A stretch of 36,994 nucleotides of DNA, from positions 1-36,994 of the forward strand of contig JBDRLU010000013.1 in the NCBI GenBank assembly GCA_043812795.1, read 5' to 3'. Source of the DNA: JBDRLU01 sp043812795. Its GTDB lineage: Bacteria; Chloroflexota; Dehalococcoidia; Dehalococcoidales; UBA2162. Below the pieces are notes generated by a model. That model was not told the DNA's origin and did no database searches. It saw nothing but the letters and a program-made list of their open reading frames with translations. Made by a program: the position numbers and the translations under genes. Within the stretch, counting starts at the first letter, position 1. Every line of letters starts with the position of its first letter. This document shows, piece after piece, positions 8,516 to 16,235 of the stretch.

Positions 8516-8619
8516 GCATTTAGCTGGTTTGTCTTTGAAGAACGACCTCACCCCTAACCCCTCTCCTAAAAGGAGAGGGGAAATTAGTATAAGAGGGCTT
8601 TGCCCTCTTCTGACAACTC
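8516..8619 (+). repeat. Dispersed intergenic repeat, copy A
   Basis: About 100 bases that recur in the same orientation at 33014-33116 with roughly 80-85% identity by eye. It contains a perfect 10-bp stem with a 3-base loop (8558-8580, arms CCCCTCTCCT/AGGAGAGGGG) and a second hairpin AAGAGGGC-TTT-GCCCTCTT (8591-8609). The latter is also found beside dnaA at 13597-13616. It lies between the DUF502 and gyrB genes with no open frame. Tandem C/T-rich palindromes of this type are common intergenic repeats in Chloroflexota. Confidence 0.75.
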
Positions 8620-8659
8620 CCTTGGGCAACTACCCTAACTAAACAGAACCACGTACTCA

Positions 8660-8781
8660 GAGGTTGTTTAATAACCGCTCATGGTGAGCCTGTCGAACCA
8701 TAGCGGTGGATCAGAACTCACCCTTCGACAAGCTCAGGGTGAGCGGGAAGACGAAATTTCTCCTCGTTGCTAAACAACCTC
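8660..8781. mobile_element. MITE-like element with 11-bp terminal inverted repeats
   Basis: The outer ends are perfect inverted repeats, GAGGTTGTTTA (8660-8670) and TAAACAACCTC (8771-8781), enclosing 100 bases with no coding potential. Two internal palindromes are visible, one around 8676-8707 (CCGCTCATGG with CCATAGCGG) and one around 8718-8744 (CTCACCCT with AGGGTGAG). TACTC occurs on both outer flanks (8654-8658 and 8783-8787), offset by one base on the right. This could be a target duplication but may be chance. It fits a non-autonomous, palindrome-rich transposon remnant. Confidence 0.6.
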
Positions 8782-8790
8782 CTACTCCAG

Positions 8791-8823
8791 CAGCTTCACA
8801 ACGAAGCTGGTTTATGCTATAAT
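8791..8823 (+). promoter_or_regulatory. gyrB promoter with overlapping inverted repeat
   Basis: TTCACA (8795-8800), a 17-bp spacer and TATAAT (8818-8823), with the extended TGC at 8815-8817, make a near-consensus promoter. An inverted repeat CAGCTTC-acaac-GAAGCTG (8791-8809) covers the -35 and the start of the spacer and could be an operator. The leader to the gyrB ATG at 8972 is about 140 bases. Confidence 0.65.
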
Positions 8824-8971
8824 ATCTACGCAGAATGATTAATTTACCATCTTGCCAGACCAGCGAAAATTCGTTCGTTTTTCGCCAGCTAACGACCTCG
8901 CTCACGAACCTAAGGAACCCCCTTTGCCTTTCTGCTTTTATTATAACCCGAAAGGGAGGCGAAGACTAGCC

Positions 8972-10897
8972 ATGACACAGGACCCACCCACTACTATCAA
9001 CAACAATAATTACACGGCCCAGGATATTCAGGTCCTAGGGGGGCGTGAAGCCGTCCGGCGACGCCCCGGCATGTACATCGGCAGCACCGACCAGCGCGGC
9101 TTACATCACCTCGTCTATGAAATCGTCTATAACAGCATCGATGAAGCGATGTCGGGCTGCTGCAACAAGGTCACTGTTACCATCCAACCGGACAACGCCA
9201 TCCGGGTGGAGGATAACGGCCGGGGCATCCCGGTCGACGTCCATCCGGTAACCGGGAAGTCGGCCCTGGAAACGGTGCTGACGACACTTCATGCCGGCGC
9301 TAAATTCGGCGGCAAAATTTACCAGGTTTCCGGCGGCTTGCACGGCGTCGGTGCTTCTGTGGTCAATTCACTTTCCGCCTGGTTGAAAGTCAACGTCAAG
9401 CGTGACGGTAAGCTATATGAGCAGGAGTACAAGCGTGGTATACCCGTCAAGCCAGTGGCGGTCGTCGGGGAGGCCGACGGTACAGGTACGATAACCACTT
9501 TCCTTGCCGATGAAGAGATATTCGGCAAAATAAGCTACGATTTCAAAACCCTGAGCGACCGCCTGCGTGAGATGGCTTACCTGAACAAAGGACTCGAAAT
9601 ATCTCTCCGTGACGAAGCCCGGGACAAGGAAGAGACCTTTTATTTCGAGGGCGGCATTACCAGTTTCGTCCGCGCCCTCAACCGCAACCGGGCGGTACGC
9701 AACCGTCAGCCGATTTATGTGGCCAAAATGGTGGACCACACCGGCGTCGAGGTCGCTCTCCAGTACAATGATAGTTTCACGGAACTGGTCTATAGCTTCG
9801 CCAACTGCATTAACACGGCTGACGGCGGCACTCACCTGACCGGCTTCCGTACCGCGCTGACCCGCGTGCTTAACGACTACGCCCGCAAGACCAAGATGCT
9901 GAAAGAGGATGAACCCAACCTGAGCGGTGAGGATGTCCGCGAAGGTCTGACGGCAATCACCAGCGTGAAAATCCCCGAGCCCCAGTTCGAGGGGCAGACG
10001 AAAGCCAAGCTGGGGAACCCGGATGTCAAAGGCATTGTCGAAAGCGTCGTCGGCGACGGCCTGTCTCTCTACCTGGAAGAACACCCCGACGACGGCCGGA
10101 GAATTCTCGAAAAATGCCTCCTCGCCGCCCGGGCGAGAGAAGCCGCCCGTAAAGCCCGCGACCTGGTGGTCAAGAAAAGCAGCCTGTATTCGGGCACACT
10201 ACCCGGCAAACTGGCCGATTGCTCGGAGAAAAACCCGGCCAATTCCGAACTCTTCCTGGTCGAAGGCGATTCGGCCGGCGGTTCGGCGAAACAGGGCCGG
10301 AACCCCCGCTTCCAGGCCATCCTGCCGCTCCGCGGTAAGATACTTAATGTGGAAAAAGCCCCTTCGGAAAAGATGGTTGCTCATGAAGAAATACGGGCGA
10401 TGATTACCGCCCTCGGCGCCGGCATCGATGATACGATTGACCTGGCCAAGCTCCGCTATCATAAAGTCGTCCTGATGACGGATGCCGATGTTGACGGTTC
10501 CCATATCCGGACGCTTTTGCTTACTTTTTTCTTCCGGCACATGGCCGAACTCATCAACCAGGGCCACCTGTTTATTGCCCAGCCGCCCCTTTACCGGGTC
10601 AAAACCGGCAAGAAAGAGCAATGGATATATTCGGACGCGGAAAAAGATGCGGCTTTAAACAAGCTTACCGGTACCCGAAACGTGGAGGTACAGCGCTATA
10701 AAGGCCTGGGTGAAATGAGTGCCGAACAACTCTGGACCACTACGATGGACCCGGAGAAACGCACCTTGCTGCAAGTAACCGTTGAAGACGCCGCCAAGGC
10801 GGCCGAGACTTTCCATATCCTCATGAGCGACGAAGTGGCCCCCCGCAAGAACTTCATCCAGACTTACGCCAAGAGCGTCAAGAACCTGGATATTTAG
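8972..10897 (+). CDS. gyrB: DNA gyrase subunit B
   Basis: ATPase subunit of DNA gyrase, 641 residues. GHKL motifs are EIVYNSIDEAMSG, VEDNGRGIPV and GGLHGVGASVVNSLS. The TOPRIM domain has EGDSAGGSA near residue 431 and DADVDGSHIRTLLL near 504. The C-terminus has VQRYKGLGEMSAEQLWTTTMDP and ends in ARKNFIQTYAKSVKNLDI-like sequence. The frame is open back to 8852, but GGGAGG at 8954-8959 and homology favour ATG 8972. It is separated from gyrA by 16 kb. Promoter, inverted repeat and a long leader lie directly upstream. Confidence 0.97.
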   Translation: MTQDPPTTINNNNYTAQDIQVLGGREAVRRRPGMYIGSTDQRGLHHLVYEIVYNSIDEAMSGCCNKVTVTIQPDNAIRVEDNGRGIPVDVHPVTGKSALETVLTTLHAGAKFGGKIYQVSGGLHGVGASVVNSLSAWLKVNVKRDGKLYEQEYKRGIPVKPVAVVGEADGTGTITTFLADEEIFGKISYDFKTLSDRLREMAYLNKGLEISLRDEARDKEETFYFEGGITSFVRALNRNRAVRNRQPIYVAKMVDHTGVEVALQYNDSFTELVYSFANCINTADGGTHLTGFRTALTRVLNDYARKTKMLKEDEPNLSGEDVREGLTAITSVKIPEPQFEGQTKAKLGNPDVKGIVESVVGDGLSLYLEEHPDDGRRILEKCLLAARAREAARKARDLVVKKSSLYSGTLPGKLADCSEKNPANSELFLVEGDSAGGSAKQGRNPRFQAILPLRGKILNVEKAPSEKMVAHEEIRAMITALGAGIDDTIDLAKLRYHKVVLMTDADVDGSHIRTLLLTFFFRHMAELINQGHLFIAQPPLYRVKTGKKEQWIYSDAEKDAALNKLTGTRNVEVQRYKGLGEMSAEQLWTTTMDPEKRTLLQVTVEDAAKAAETFHILMSDEVAPRKNFIQTYAKSVKNLDI

Positions 10898-10929
10898 GTA
10901 ACGCTCAGCCGGGGAAACTAAGGAAAACC

Positions 10930-11493
10930 CTACGCCTTCAGCTTTTTCACGAGGAGGGCCACGTTCTTACCAAAATTCCAGGCGGTGGCCAGCCCCTCTT
11001 CGTCCTGCTGGACTTCACCCTTTTCCCGGCCGAAGGCGATATTCCAGTAGGTGGAGCCGGCGGTAAAGAAACCGAGGATATGGTACCAGTACATGAGCTG
11101 GGCGAAGGTGAAGTTCTGGCCGGCGCGGCGGGCCACCACCAGCGGGCCGCCTACCTTGCCAGCGAAAGCCTTCCTCCGTCCGCCGATATAGCCCGTCCTT
11201 TCCATAAAGGCCTTGATGAGAGCGGTGGCTGAGCCATAATATACCGGCGAGGCCAGTATGACGGCATCGGCGGCTTTAATTTTCTCGTAGAGCGGGAAGA
11301 GGTCATCCTTTATCGAACACGTCTCCTCATCACGGCAGGCCATACAGGCGTTACAGGGGCGTATATCCAGCCCGGACAACCGGACTAGCTCGGTATCTAT
11401 CCCTTCCTCGGCAATGGCCTTCAGGGTGTGTTTGGTGAGGATTTCCGTATTACCGTTCTTACGCGGGCTGCCAACAATACCGATAGCTTTCAC
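10930..11493 (-). CDS. Iron-sulfur flavoprotein (Isf-type NADPH-dependent FMN reductase fold)
   Basis: A 187-residue flavodoxin-like protein opening MKAIGIVGSPRKNGNTEILT, an FMN-phosphate loop. A compact cysteine motif CNACMACRDEETC places Cys at 47, 50, 53 and 59 (CX2CX2CX5C). That is the arrangement of the archaeal iron-sulfur flavoproteins that bind a [4Fe-4S] cluster next to FMN. A role in electron transfer or O2/H2O2 detoxification is known for such proteins; here it is inferred. GTG 11493 has AGGAGG at 8 bases. It is last in the obgE-nadD operon, 12 bases after nadD. Confidence 0.88.
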   Translation of the reverse strand: MKAIGIVGSPRKNGNTEILTKHTLKAIAEEGIDTELVRLSGLDIRPCNACMACRDEETCSIKDDLFPLYEKIKAADAVILASPVYYGSATALIKAFMERTGYIGGRRKAFAGKVGGPLVVARRAGQNFTFAQLMYWYHILGFFTAGSTYWNIAFGREKGEVQQDEEGLATAWNFGKNVALLVKKLKA

Positions 11494-11505
11494 AAAAGAT
11501 ACCTC

Positions 11506-12111
11506 CTACTCCGGCAAGTAAAGTTTATGTTGTTTAATATACTCCCCCACCGACCGGGGCACAAGCTGGCCAATCGGCAACCCCCCAGCTACCCGGCCCC
11601 TGACATCGCTGGCGCTGATGTCTATCACCGGCTTATCGAGCAGTACCAGGCTCCGTGAGAGGCCGGGGATAAGAGCTTCCAGGGACTTCAGGTCGGGGAG
11701 GGAATAGCCGGGCCGCGGGACCGCCACCAGTCGGCATATCTTAATTAAACGGGCCGGCTCCCGCCATCGGGGCAACTGGGCCAGGTTATCCCAGCCCAGA
11801 ATAAAAAACAACTGAAGGCCACGGCCATACTGGTGCTGCAATTCCGCCATGGTATCTACCGTATAAGAAGGGCCGCGGCGGTCTACTTCAACGGTCGAGA
11901 GCTTACCGTAAGGCTTATCTTCAATCGCCAGCCGTACCATCCGGACACGATGCTCGGCCGGAGTAATGGCCTTGCCGGTCTTCAGCCAAGGCTGCCCGGT
12001 AGGCACAAAAAGGACTTCAGTTAAATCCAGCCGTGCCTTGACTTCCTCGGCCACCATCAGGTGGCCGTTATGGACCGGGTCAAAAGTTCCCCCGAGGACT
12101 CCGATATTCAT
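11506..12111 (-). CDS. nadD: Nicotinate-nucleotide adenylyltransferase
   Basis: NadD adenylates nicotinic acid mononucleotide to form deamido-NAD. About 201 residues from ATG 12111, beginning MNIGVLGGTFDPVHNGH, which contains the nucleotidyltransferase motif GGTFDPVHNGH. The C-terminal motif ISASDVRGRV follows VIDISAS. ATG 12111 overlaps the obgE stop (TAATG), indicating coupling. ATGs at 12117 and 12123 in the same frame lie within obgE and are less likely. Confidence 0.95.
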   Translation of the reverse strand: MNIGVLGGTFDPVHNGHLMVAEEVKARLDLTEVLFVPTGQPWLKTGKAITPAEHRVRMVRLAIEDKPYGKLSTVEVDRRGPSYTVDTMAELQHQYGRGLQLFFILGWDNLAQLPRWREPARLIKICRLVAVPRPGYSLPDLKSLEALIPGLSRSLVLLDKPVIDISASDVRGRVAGGLPIGQLVPRSVGEYIKQHKLYLPE

Positions 12112-13367
12112 TACCATTCCCATTCGAAGCTACCGCAGCGAATTTTATCACCGGGTCTAATGCCAGCCCGTTCCAGAGTCTTACCCGCCAGTTTCATCAG
12201 TTGCCGGTTTACCTGGCGGCGCACTTCGGGACCGGCCATGTCCACTCTAGCCACGATGCGTTCCAGCTCCGGCGATACCACAATGAAAGTACCGTCTTCC
12301 TTCCTGATGCTCAAATTCGGCTGGGGACGAGGGCGGAATACCTTCACCGGCACTGCCACGGCGGTCTCTTTTCCGGTTGCCATTGGCTGCAAACGTTTCT
12401 TCGCTTCCGCCAACACTTCAACCATACCCTCCCTCGTTACGGCGGAAGCGAAGAAAACACGGGTACCGACCTGGTTGAAGGCTTCCCTGATTTCCGGTAA
12501 CCTCGCCTGCACTTCAGGTAAATCAATCTTGTTGACCACCACCAGTTGCGACCTTGCCCCCAGTAACGGGTCGAAGAGACTTAGCTCGCCATTCACCTTT
12601 ATCATATCTTCCACCGGCGAAGCGGAGCTGCCATCAATAAGATGGATGAACATTTTAGTCCTCATGGCGTGACGGAGAAAATCGTGGCCGAGCCCGCGAC
12701 CGAGATGGGCCCCGGCCACCAACCCGGGAATCTCCGCCAGCACCATGGTATCCTGCCCGGCCTCAGCCACACCCAAGACCGGTTCGAGGGTGGTGAAGGG
12801 GTAATCAGCTATTTTCGGCTTGGCGGCCGAGGCAGCGGCCAAAAAAGTGGACTTACCGACGTTAGGAAAGCCAATAATGCCGACATCCGCAATGAGCCTC
12901 ATTTCCAGCACTATTGATTTCTCTTCGCCCCCTTCTCCTTTTTGAGCAATCCTGGGTGTCTGGTTCGTCGGCGAGGCAAAGCGGACATTACCCCACCCTC
13001 CCCGGCCCCCTTCAGCCACTATTATTTGCTGTCCGTCCTGTCCCAAATCAGCCAGCGCTGTCACACCCCCAGTCGTCTTCTCTAGAATAATCGTCCCGAC
13101 CGGTACTTTCAGTGCCAGGTCTTTGCCGTTTTCGCCGTACTGGTTTTTACCTTTACCATCGCTGCCATTACCTGCCTTATAGAGCCTTTTCGACCTGAAT
13201 CCGCGCAAGCTGGTCACAGACGGGTCGGCAGTAATAATAACACTACCGCCATCGCCACCCTTACCACCATCAGGACCACCAAAAGGTACAAACTTCTCCC
13301 GTCGAAAACTGATGGCACCATCACCCCCACTACCACTCCTCACGATTATTTCTACTTTATCGAACAT
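12111..13367 (-). CDS. obgE: GTPase Obg/CgtA
   Basis: Ribosome-associated GTPase involved in 50S assembly and stress response, 418 residues. It has the glycine-rich Obg domain (IIVRSGSGGDGAISFRREKF), the G1 motif GFPNVGKST near residue 166, DYPFTT switch I, and NKIDL as G4. It also has a C-terminal OCT domain (from about 340, FRPRPQPNLSIRKEDG) ending SFEWEW. ATG 13367 falls almost on the predicted transcription start, so the message is probably leaderless. First gene of obgE-nadD-flavoprotein. Confidence 0.96.
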   Translation of the reverse strand: MFDKVEIIVRSGSGGDGAISFRREKFVPFGGPDGGKGGDGGSVIITADPSVTSLRGFRSKRLYKAGNGSDGKGKNQYGENGKDLALKVPVGTIILEKTTGGVTALADLGQDGQQIIVAEGGRGGWGNVRFASPTNQTPRIAQKGEGGEEKSIVLEMRLIADVGIIGFPNVGKSTFLAAASAAKPKIADYPFTTLEPVLGVAEAGQDTMVLAEIPGLVAGAHLGRGLGHDFLRHAMRTKMFIHLIDGSSASPVEDMIKVNGELSLFDPLLGARSQLVVVNKIDLPEVQARLPEIREAFNQVGTRVFFASAVTREGMVEVLAEAKKRLQPMATGKETAVAVPVKVFRPRPQPNLSIRKEDGTFIVVSPELERIVARVDMAGPEVRRQVNRQLMKLAGKTLERAGIRPGDKIRCGSFEWEW

Positions 13368-13374
13368 TATTCGT

Positions 13375-13383
13375 ATTATAGCA
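13375..13383 (-). promoter_or_regulatory. Extended -10 promoter for obgE (leaderless mRNA)
   Basis: Minus-strand TGC-TATAAT lies 7 bases before the obgE ATG. The predicted +1 is about 13368, adjacent to the start codon at 13367, which leaves no room for a ribosome site. The -35 region (CTAATA) is poor, as for other extended -10 promoters here. Confidence 0.55.
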
Positions 13384-13596
13384 TCCTTAGAGTACTCTAT
13401 TAGTTGGTTTTATTTAATTAATAGTAGTAATAACGCTCTGAAGGGCAAAGAGAGGGAAAAAGCTAAAGGTGAAGCAATTGGCGACTGGGGTTAAAAGAGG
13501 TTATGAAATACTGTTCCGGGTTATTGAAAAACTAAACGGACTTGTAGAAATTTCCTGCGCTTCTACTATAATTCTAAGTGAAGGAGAAAGAAAAAT

Positions 13597-13616
13597 AAGA
13601 GGGCATCAGCCCTCTT
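13597..13616 (-). terminator. Hairpin terminator downstream of dnaA
   Basis: A perfect 8-bp stem (AAGAGGGC/GCCCTCTT) with loop ATCA. On the minus strand it is followed by TTATTTTTC, so it can act as a rho-independent terminator for dnaA, whose stop is at 13654. The rest of the 286-base gap between obgE and dnaA is AT-rich with no gene. The hairpin sequence recurs in the dispersed repeats at 8591 and 33089. Confidence 0.65.
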
Positions 13617-13653
13617 AAAAAATAACTTCTATCTTCGACTGGAACCTAAGTTT

Positions 13654-14997
13654 TTAAGTTGCCGGAGCGTACTTCTGCTGGATGCCCAGGACTTTCCGGC
13701 GTAATTGCGGGTCGTTACTAATGTCGTTGGCAATTTTCTGGTAAGCGTGTGTGACGGTGGCCGGGCTGCGGTTGCCCAGTTCCTTGCCGACTGCAGCCAG
13801 GGAACAATCGGTGTCCTGCCGGATAAGGTACATGGCTACCTGACGGGCTAAGACGGTAGGTTCATCCCTTTTCCGACCCTTCAGGTCGGAAAGAGCCATC
13901 TGAAAGGTATTGGCGACGGTTTCAACGATGAGGGCGGGAGTCACGGGAATCCTTTTGGCCTCGTTCCCCGCCGTATCCTTGAGGGCCTCGGTGACCAGCT
14001 CCGTGGAAAGATTCGCTCGCATCAGCCTGGCGTAAGCTACTACCTTATTCAGGGCACCTTCCAGAGCGCGAATGTTCTGCTGCACCTGGAGGGCGATGTG
14101 CTCAAGGACATCCGCCGAAGCGGCGATGCCTTCTTTCTTGGCTTTGGCCTGAAGGATAGCCAGGCGCGTTTCGAAATCCGGCGGTTGAACATCAGTCACC
14201 AGTCCCCATTCAAAGCGCGAGCGCAGGCGCTCGGGGAGCAGGGGGATATCTTTAGGCGGGCAGTTACTCACCAGGACAATCTGGCGGCTAGAGTTGTGTA
14301 GTTCATTGAAGGTATGGAAGAAAGTTTCCTCGGTCTGTTCTTTACCGCCGAAGAATTGCACATCGTCAATGAGCAGCATATCAGCACTGCGGTATTTATC
14401 ACGGAAGTCATCGGTCTTTCTTTCCCGGATAGCTGTCACCAGGTCGTTGGTGTAGTGCTCGGCACTGGCATAAACGGTCTTCTGTTTGTTCGCCACTGCC
14501 GTCTGGCCAATGGCCTGTAACAGATGAGTCTTGCCCAGGCCGGCGCCGCCGTAGATAAAGAGTGGATTATAGCTCCGGCCGGGGTCCTGGGATACTCCCC
14601 GGGCGGCAGCATAAGCCAGGAGATTACCACGGCCGACCACAAAGGAATCGAAAGTATATCTCGGATTAAAGAGCGCCAGGCTCGTCTGCTGGACGGGGAT
14701 ATTTTTCCCGCGGGTGGCATAGCTTGCAGCTGCATTGCCCGGGTCAGTACTTACTTTAAACTGGGCTTCGACTTCGTTGTGGACAAGATTGCTGAGTACC
14801 CTTTCAATCAGGGAACGCTGGTTGCGGTCTAAATATTCGGCCACAAAAGTATTCGGGGCACCGATGATAAAATGGTTATCATGGTAGTCAAGACCGACAG
14901 TCTTTTGCAGCCACGTATGATAGTTCGATTTATTAACCTGAATTTCAAGCTCACCGAGAGCAGTTCGCCAGATTTGCTGGGCTGACGTCATTTCCAT
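13654..14997 (-). CDS. dnaA: Chromosomal replication initiator protein DnaA
   Basis: AAA+ initiator of replication, 447 residues. Domain I starts near IWRTALGELE. Domain III has Walker A GGAGLGKTH at about 148-156, Walker B MLLIDDVQFFGGKEQTEETFF from about 205, and LPERLRSRFEWGL as sensor region. Domain IV ends VARQVAMYLIRQDTDCSLAAV. The recognition signature, normally GGRDHSTVLHA, reads GNRSPATVTHA at about residues 408-418: the Asp-His pair that contacts bases in E. coli DnaA is missing. ATG 14997 has GGGAG at 9 bases. Divergent from fmt. Confidence 0.96.
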   Translation of the reverse strand: MEMTSAQQIWRTALGELEIQVNKSNYHTWLQKTVGLDYHDNHFIIGAPNTFVAEYLDRNQRSLIERVLSNLVHNEVEAQFKVSTDPGNAAASYATRGKNIPVQQTSLALFNPRYTFDSFVVGRGNLLAYAAARGVSQDPGRSYNPLFIYGGAGLGKTHLLQAIGQTAVANKQKTVYASAEHYTNDLVTAIRERKTDDFRDKYRSADMLLIDDVQFFGGKEQTEETFFHTFNELHNSSRQIVLVSNCPPKDIPLLPERLRSRFEWGLVTDVQPPDFETRLAILQAKAKKEGIAASADVLEHIALQVQQNIRALEGALNKVVAYARLMRANLSTELVTEALKDTAGNEAKRIPVTPALIVETVANTFQMALSDLKGRKRDEPTVLARQVAMYLIRQDTDCSLAAVGKELGNRSPATVTHAYQKIANDISNDPQLRRKVLGIQQKYAPAT

Positions 14998-15210
14998 CCA
15001 ACACCACTCCCAATACTACGCTTTTTACATAAGGGATTCATTAGGCAGGAGCTGTTAAAAAAACCTCTACTAAAATAATAGGGGGACGTTTTGGGGGCAA
15101 GGTTCTTGTTAGGGATTGTTGGGCGGTTTTTCTCCCCGCTTTCTCTTACAAAGTCTTTCAACCGCTCGTTTTTGCTCAATAATTCACTTATAGACAGGAG
15201 AAAAAATGGT

Positions 15211-15236
15211 TGTGGGTAAATTTTTTTGATGTTACA
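15211..15236 (+). promoter_or_regulatory. fmt promoter with a DnaA-box-like site
   Basis: TTGTGG, a 17-bp spacer and TACAAT form a plausible promoter about 25 bases before the fmt TTG start. TGTGGGTAA within the -35 differs by one base from the reverse complement of the consensus DnaA box. Only this one site is seen in the 260-base dnaA-fmt gap, so autoregulation is possible but an origin is not demonstrated. Confidence 0.4.
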
Positions 15237-15257
15237 ATTTATGTCAGGAGGCAAGGA

Positions 15258-16196
15258 TTGCGCATCGTTTTTATGGGTACGCCTGAGTTTGCCGTGCCGG
15301 TGCTCGAAAGCCTGCTGATTGACCATTATGAGGTGGCGGCGGTCTATACCCAGCCGGATGCGGTGAGCGGGCGGGGGCGCTCGTTAGCGGCTTCGCCGGT
15401 GAAACGGCTGGCCCTGGAATGGGGCTTACCCGTGGTGCAACCCTCTACATTAAAAGAAGCAGAAGCGGTAGCCCGGCTGGTTGCCTTCCAACCTGAGGTT
15501 ATCGTCGTGGCAGCTTTCGGTCAAATTCTGCCGCAATCAGTCCTGGACATACCGCCGCACGGCTGTGTCAATATCCACCCCTCCCTTTTACCCAAACACC
15601 GGGGAGCTTCACCGGTGGCAGCGTCCATTCTGGCCGGCGACGAGTTTACCGGTACCAGCGTTATGTTAATGGACCGCGGCATGGACACCGGTACTGTCTT
15701 GGCCCAGGCGCGGATTCCCATCCTGGCGCAGGACACCACCGGCTCGCTGGCGGCCAAGCTCGCTCTGGTGTCCGCCAGTCTCCTGCTGGACGTGCTGCCC
15801 CGCTGGATGAAAAAAGAAATCAGTCCCCGACAGCAAAATGAAGCGGAAGCGACTTATACCAAGGTCTTTACCAAGGAAGACGGTGAGATTGACTGGCGCC
15901 TGCCGGCGGTCGAGCTGGGGCGGCGGGTACGTGCCTTTTCGCCCTGGCCGGGCACTTATACGCGCTGGCAGGGCAAACAACTGAAAATAATCGAGGCGGC
16001 GCCGGTGCCCGGAGAAAAAACCGCGGAAACCGGGCGGGTGGTGGCCCTAGATAAGGGGGGTGTGGCCGTGGGGGTGACGACCGGCGACGGTATTTTAGGC
16101 TTGAAACAGTTACAGCTGGAAGGCAAACGGGCGCTGTCAGCGGCGGAATTTATCCGCGGGCAGAGACAGTTTATCGGGGCTGTATTGCCGTCTTAG
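15258..16196 (+). CDS. fmt: Methionyl-tRNA formyltransferase
   Basis: Formylates initiator Met-tRNA using 10-formyl-THF. It has 312 residues, beginning RIVFMGTPEFAVPVLESL. The formyltransferase catalytic segment is VNIHPSLLPKHRGASPVAASILAGD, followed by TGTSVMLMDRGMDTG. The C-terminal OB-like tRNA-binding domain contains FTKEDGEIDW and RAFSPWPGTYT. TTG 15258 has AGGAGG at 6 bases and starts the conserved N-terminus; the frame extends to 15210 without support. mazG follows immediately. Confidence 0.96.
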   Translation: MRIVFMGTPEFAVPVLESLLIDHYEVAAVYTQPDAVSGRGRSLAASPVKRLALEWGLPVVQPSTLKEAEAVARLVAFQPEVIVVAAFGQILPQSVLDIPPHGCVNIHPSLLPKHRGASPVAASILAGDEFTGTSVMLMDRGMDTGTVLAQARIPILAQDTTGSLAAKLALVSASLLLDVLPRWMKKEISPRQQNEAEATYTKVFTKEDGEIDWRLPAVELGRRVRAFSPWPGTYTRWQGKQLKIIEAAPVPGEKTAETGRVVALDKGGVAVGVTTGDGILGLKQLQLEGKRALSAAEFIRGQRQFIGAVLPS

Positions 16197-16235
16197 GTGA
16201 GGCCGAGACAACTCCGGTTGGAGAGGAGGCTTATT

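Noticed and set aside
9413..10084. A 223-codon open frame antisense to gyrB
   Set aside because: No recognisable motif and entirely inside an intact gyrB; a shadow frame.
13566..13616. Small RNA from a TATAAT box toward the dnaA terminator hairpin
   Set aside because: The TTGTAG to TATAAT spacing is 19 bases, and on the plus strand the hairpin is followed by A rather than U residues.
14998..15257. Replication origin in the dnaA-fmt gap
   Set aside because: Only one DnaA-box-like site (TGTGGGTAA) and no box cluster or clear AT-rich repeats; kept as a possible autoregulatory site only. dnaN and recF are not adjacent either.
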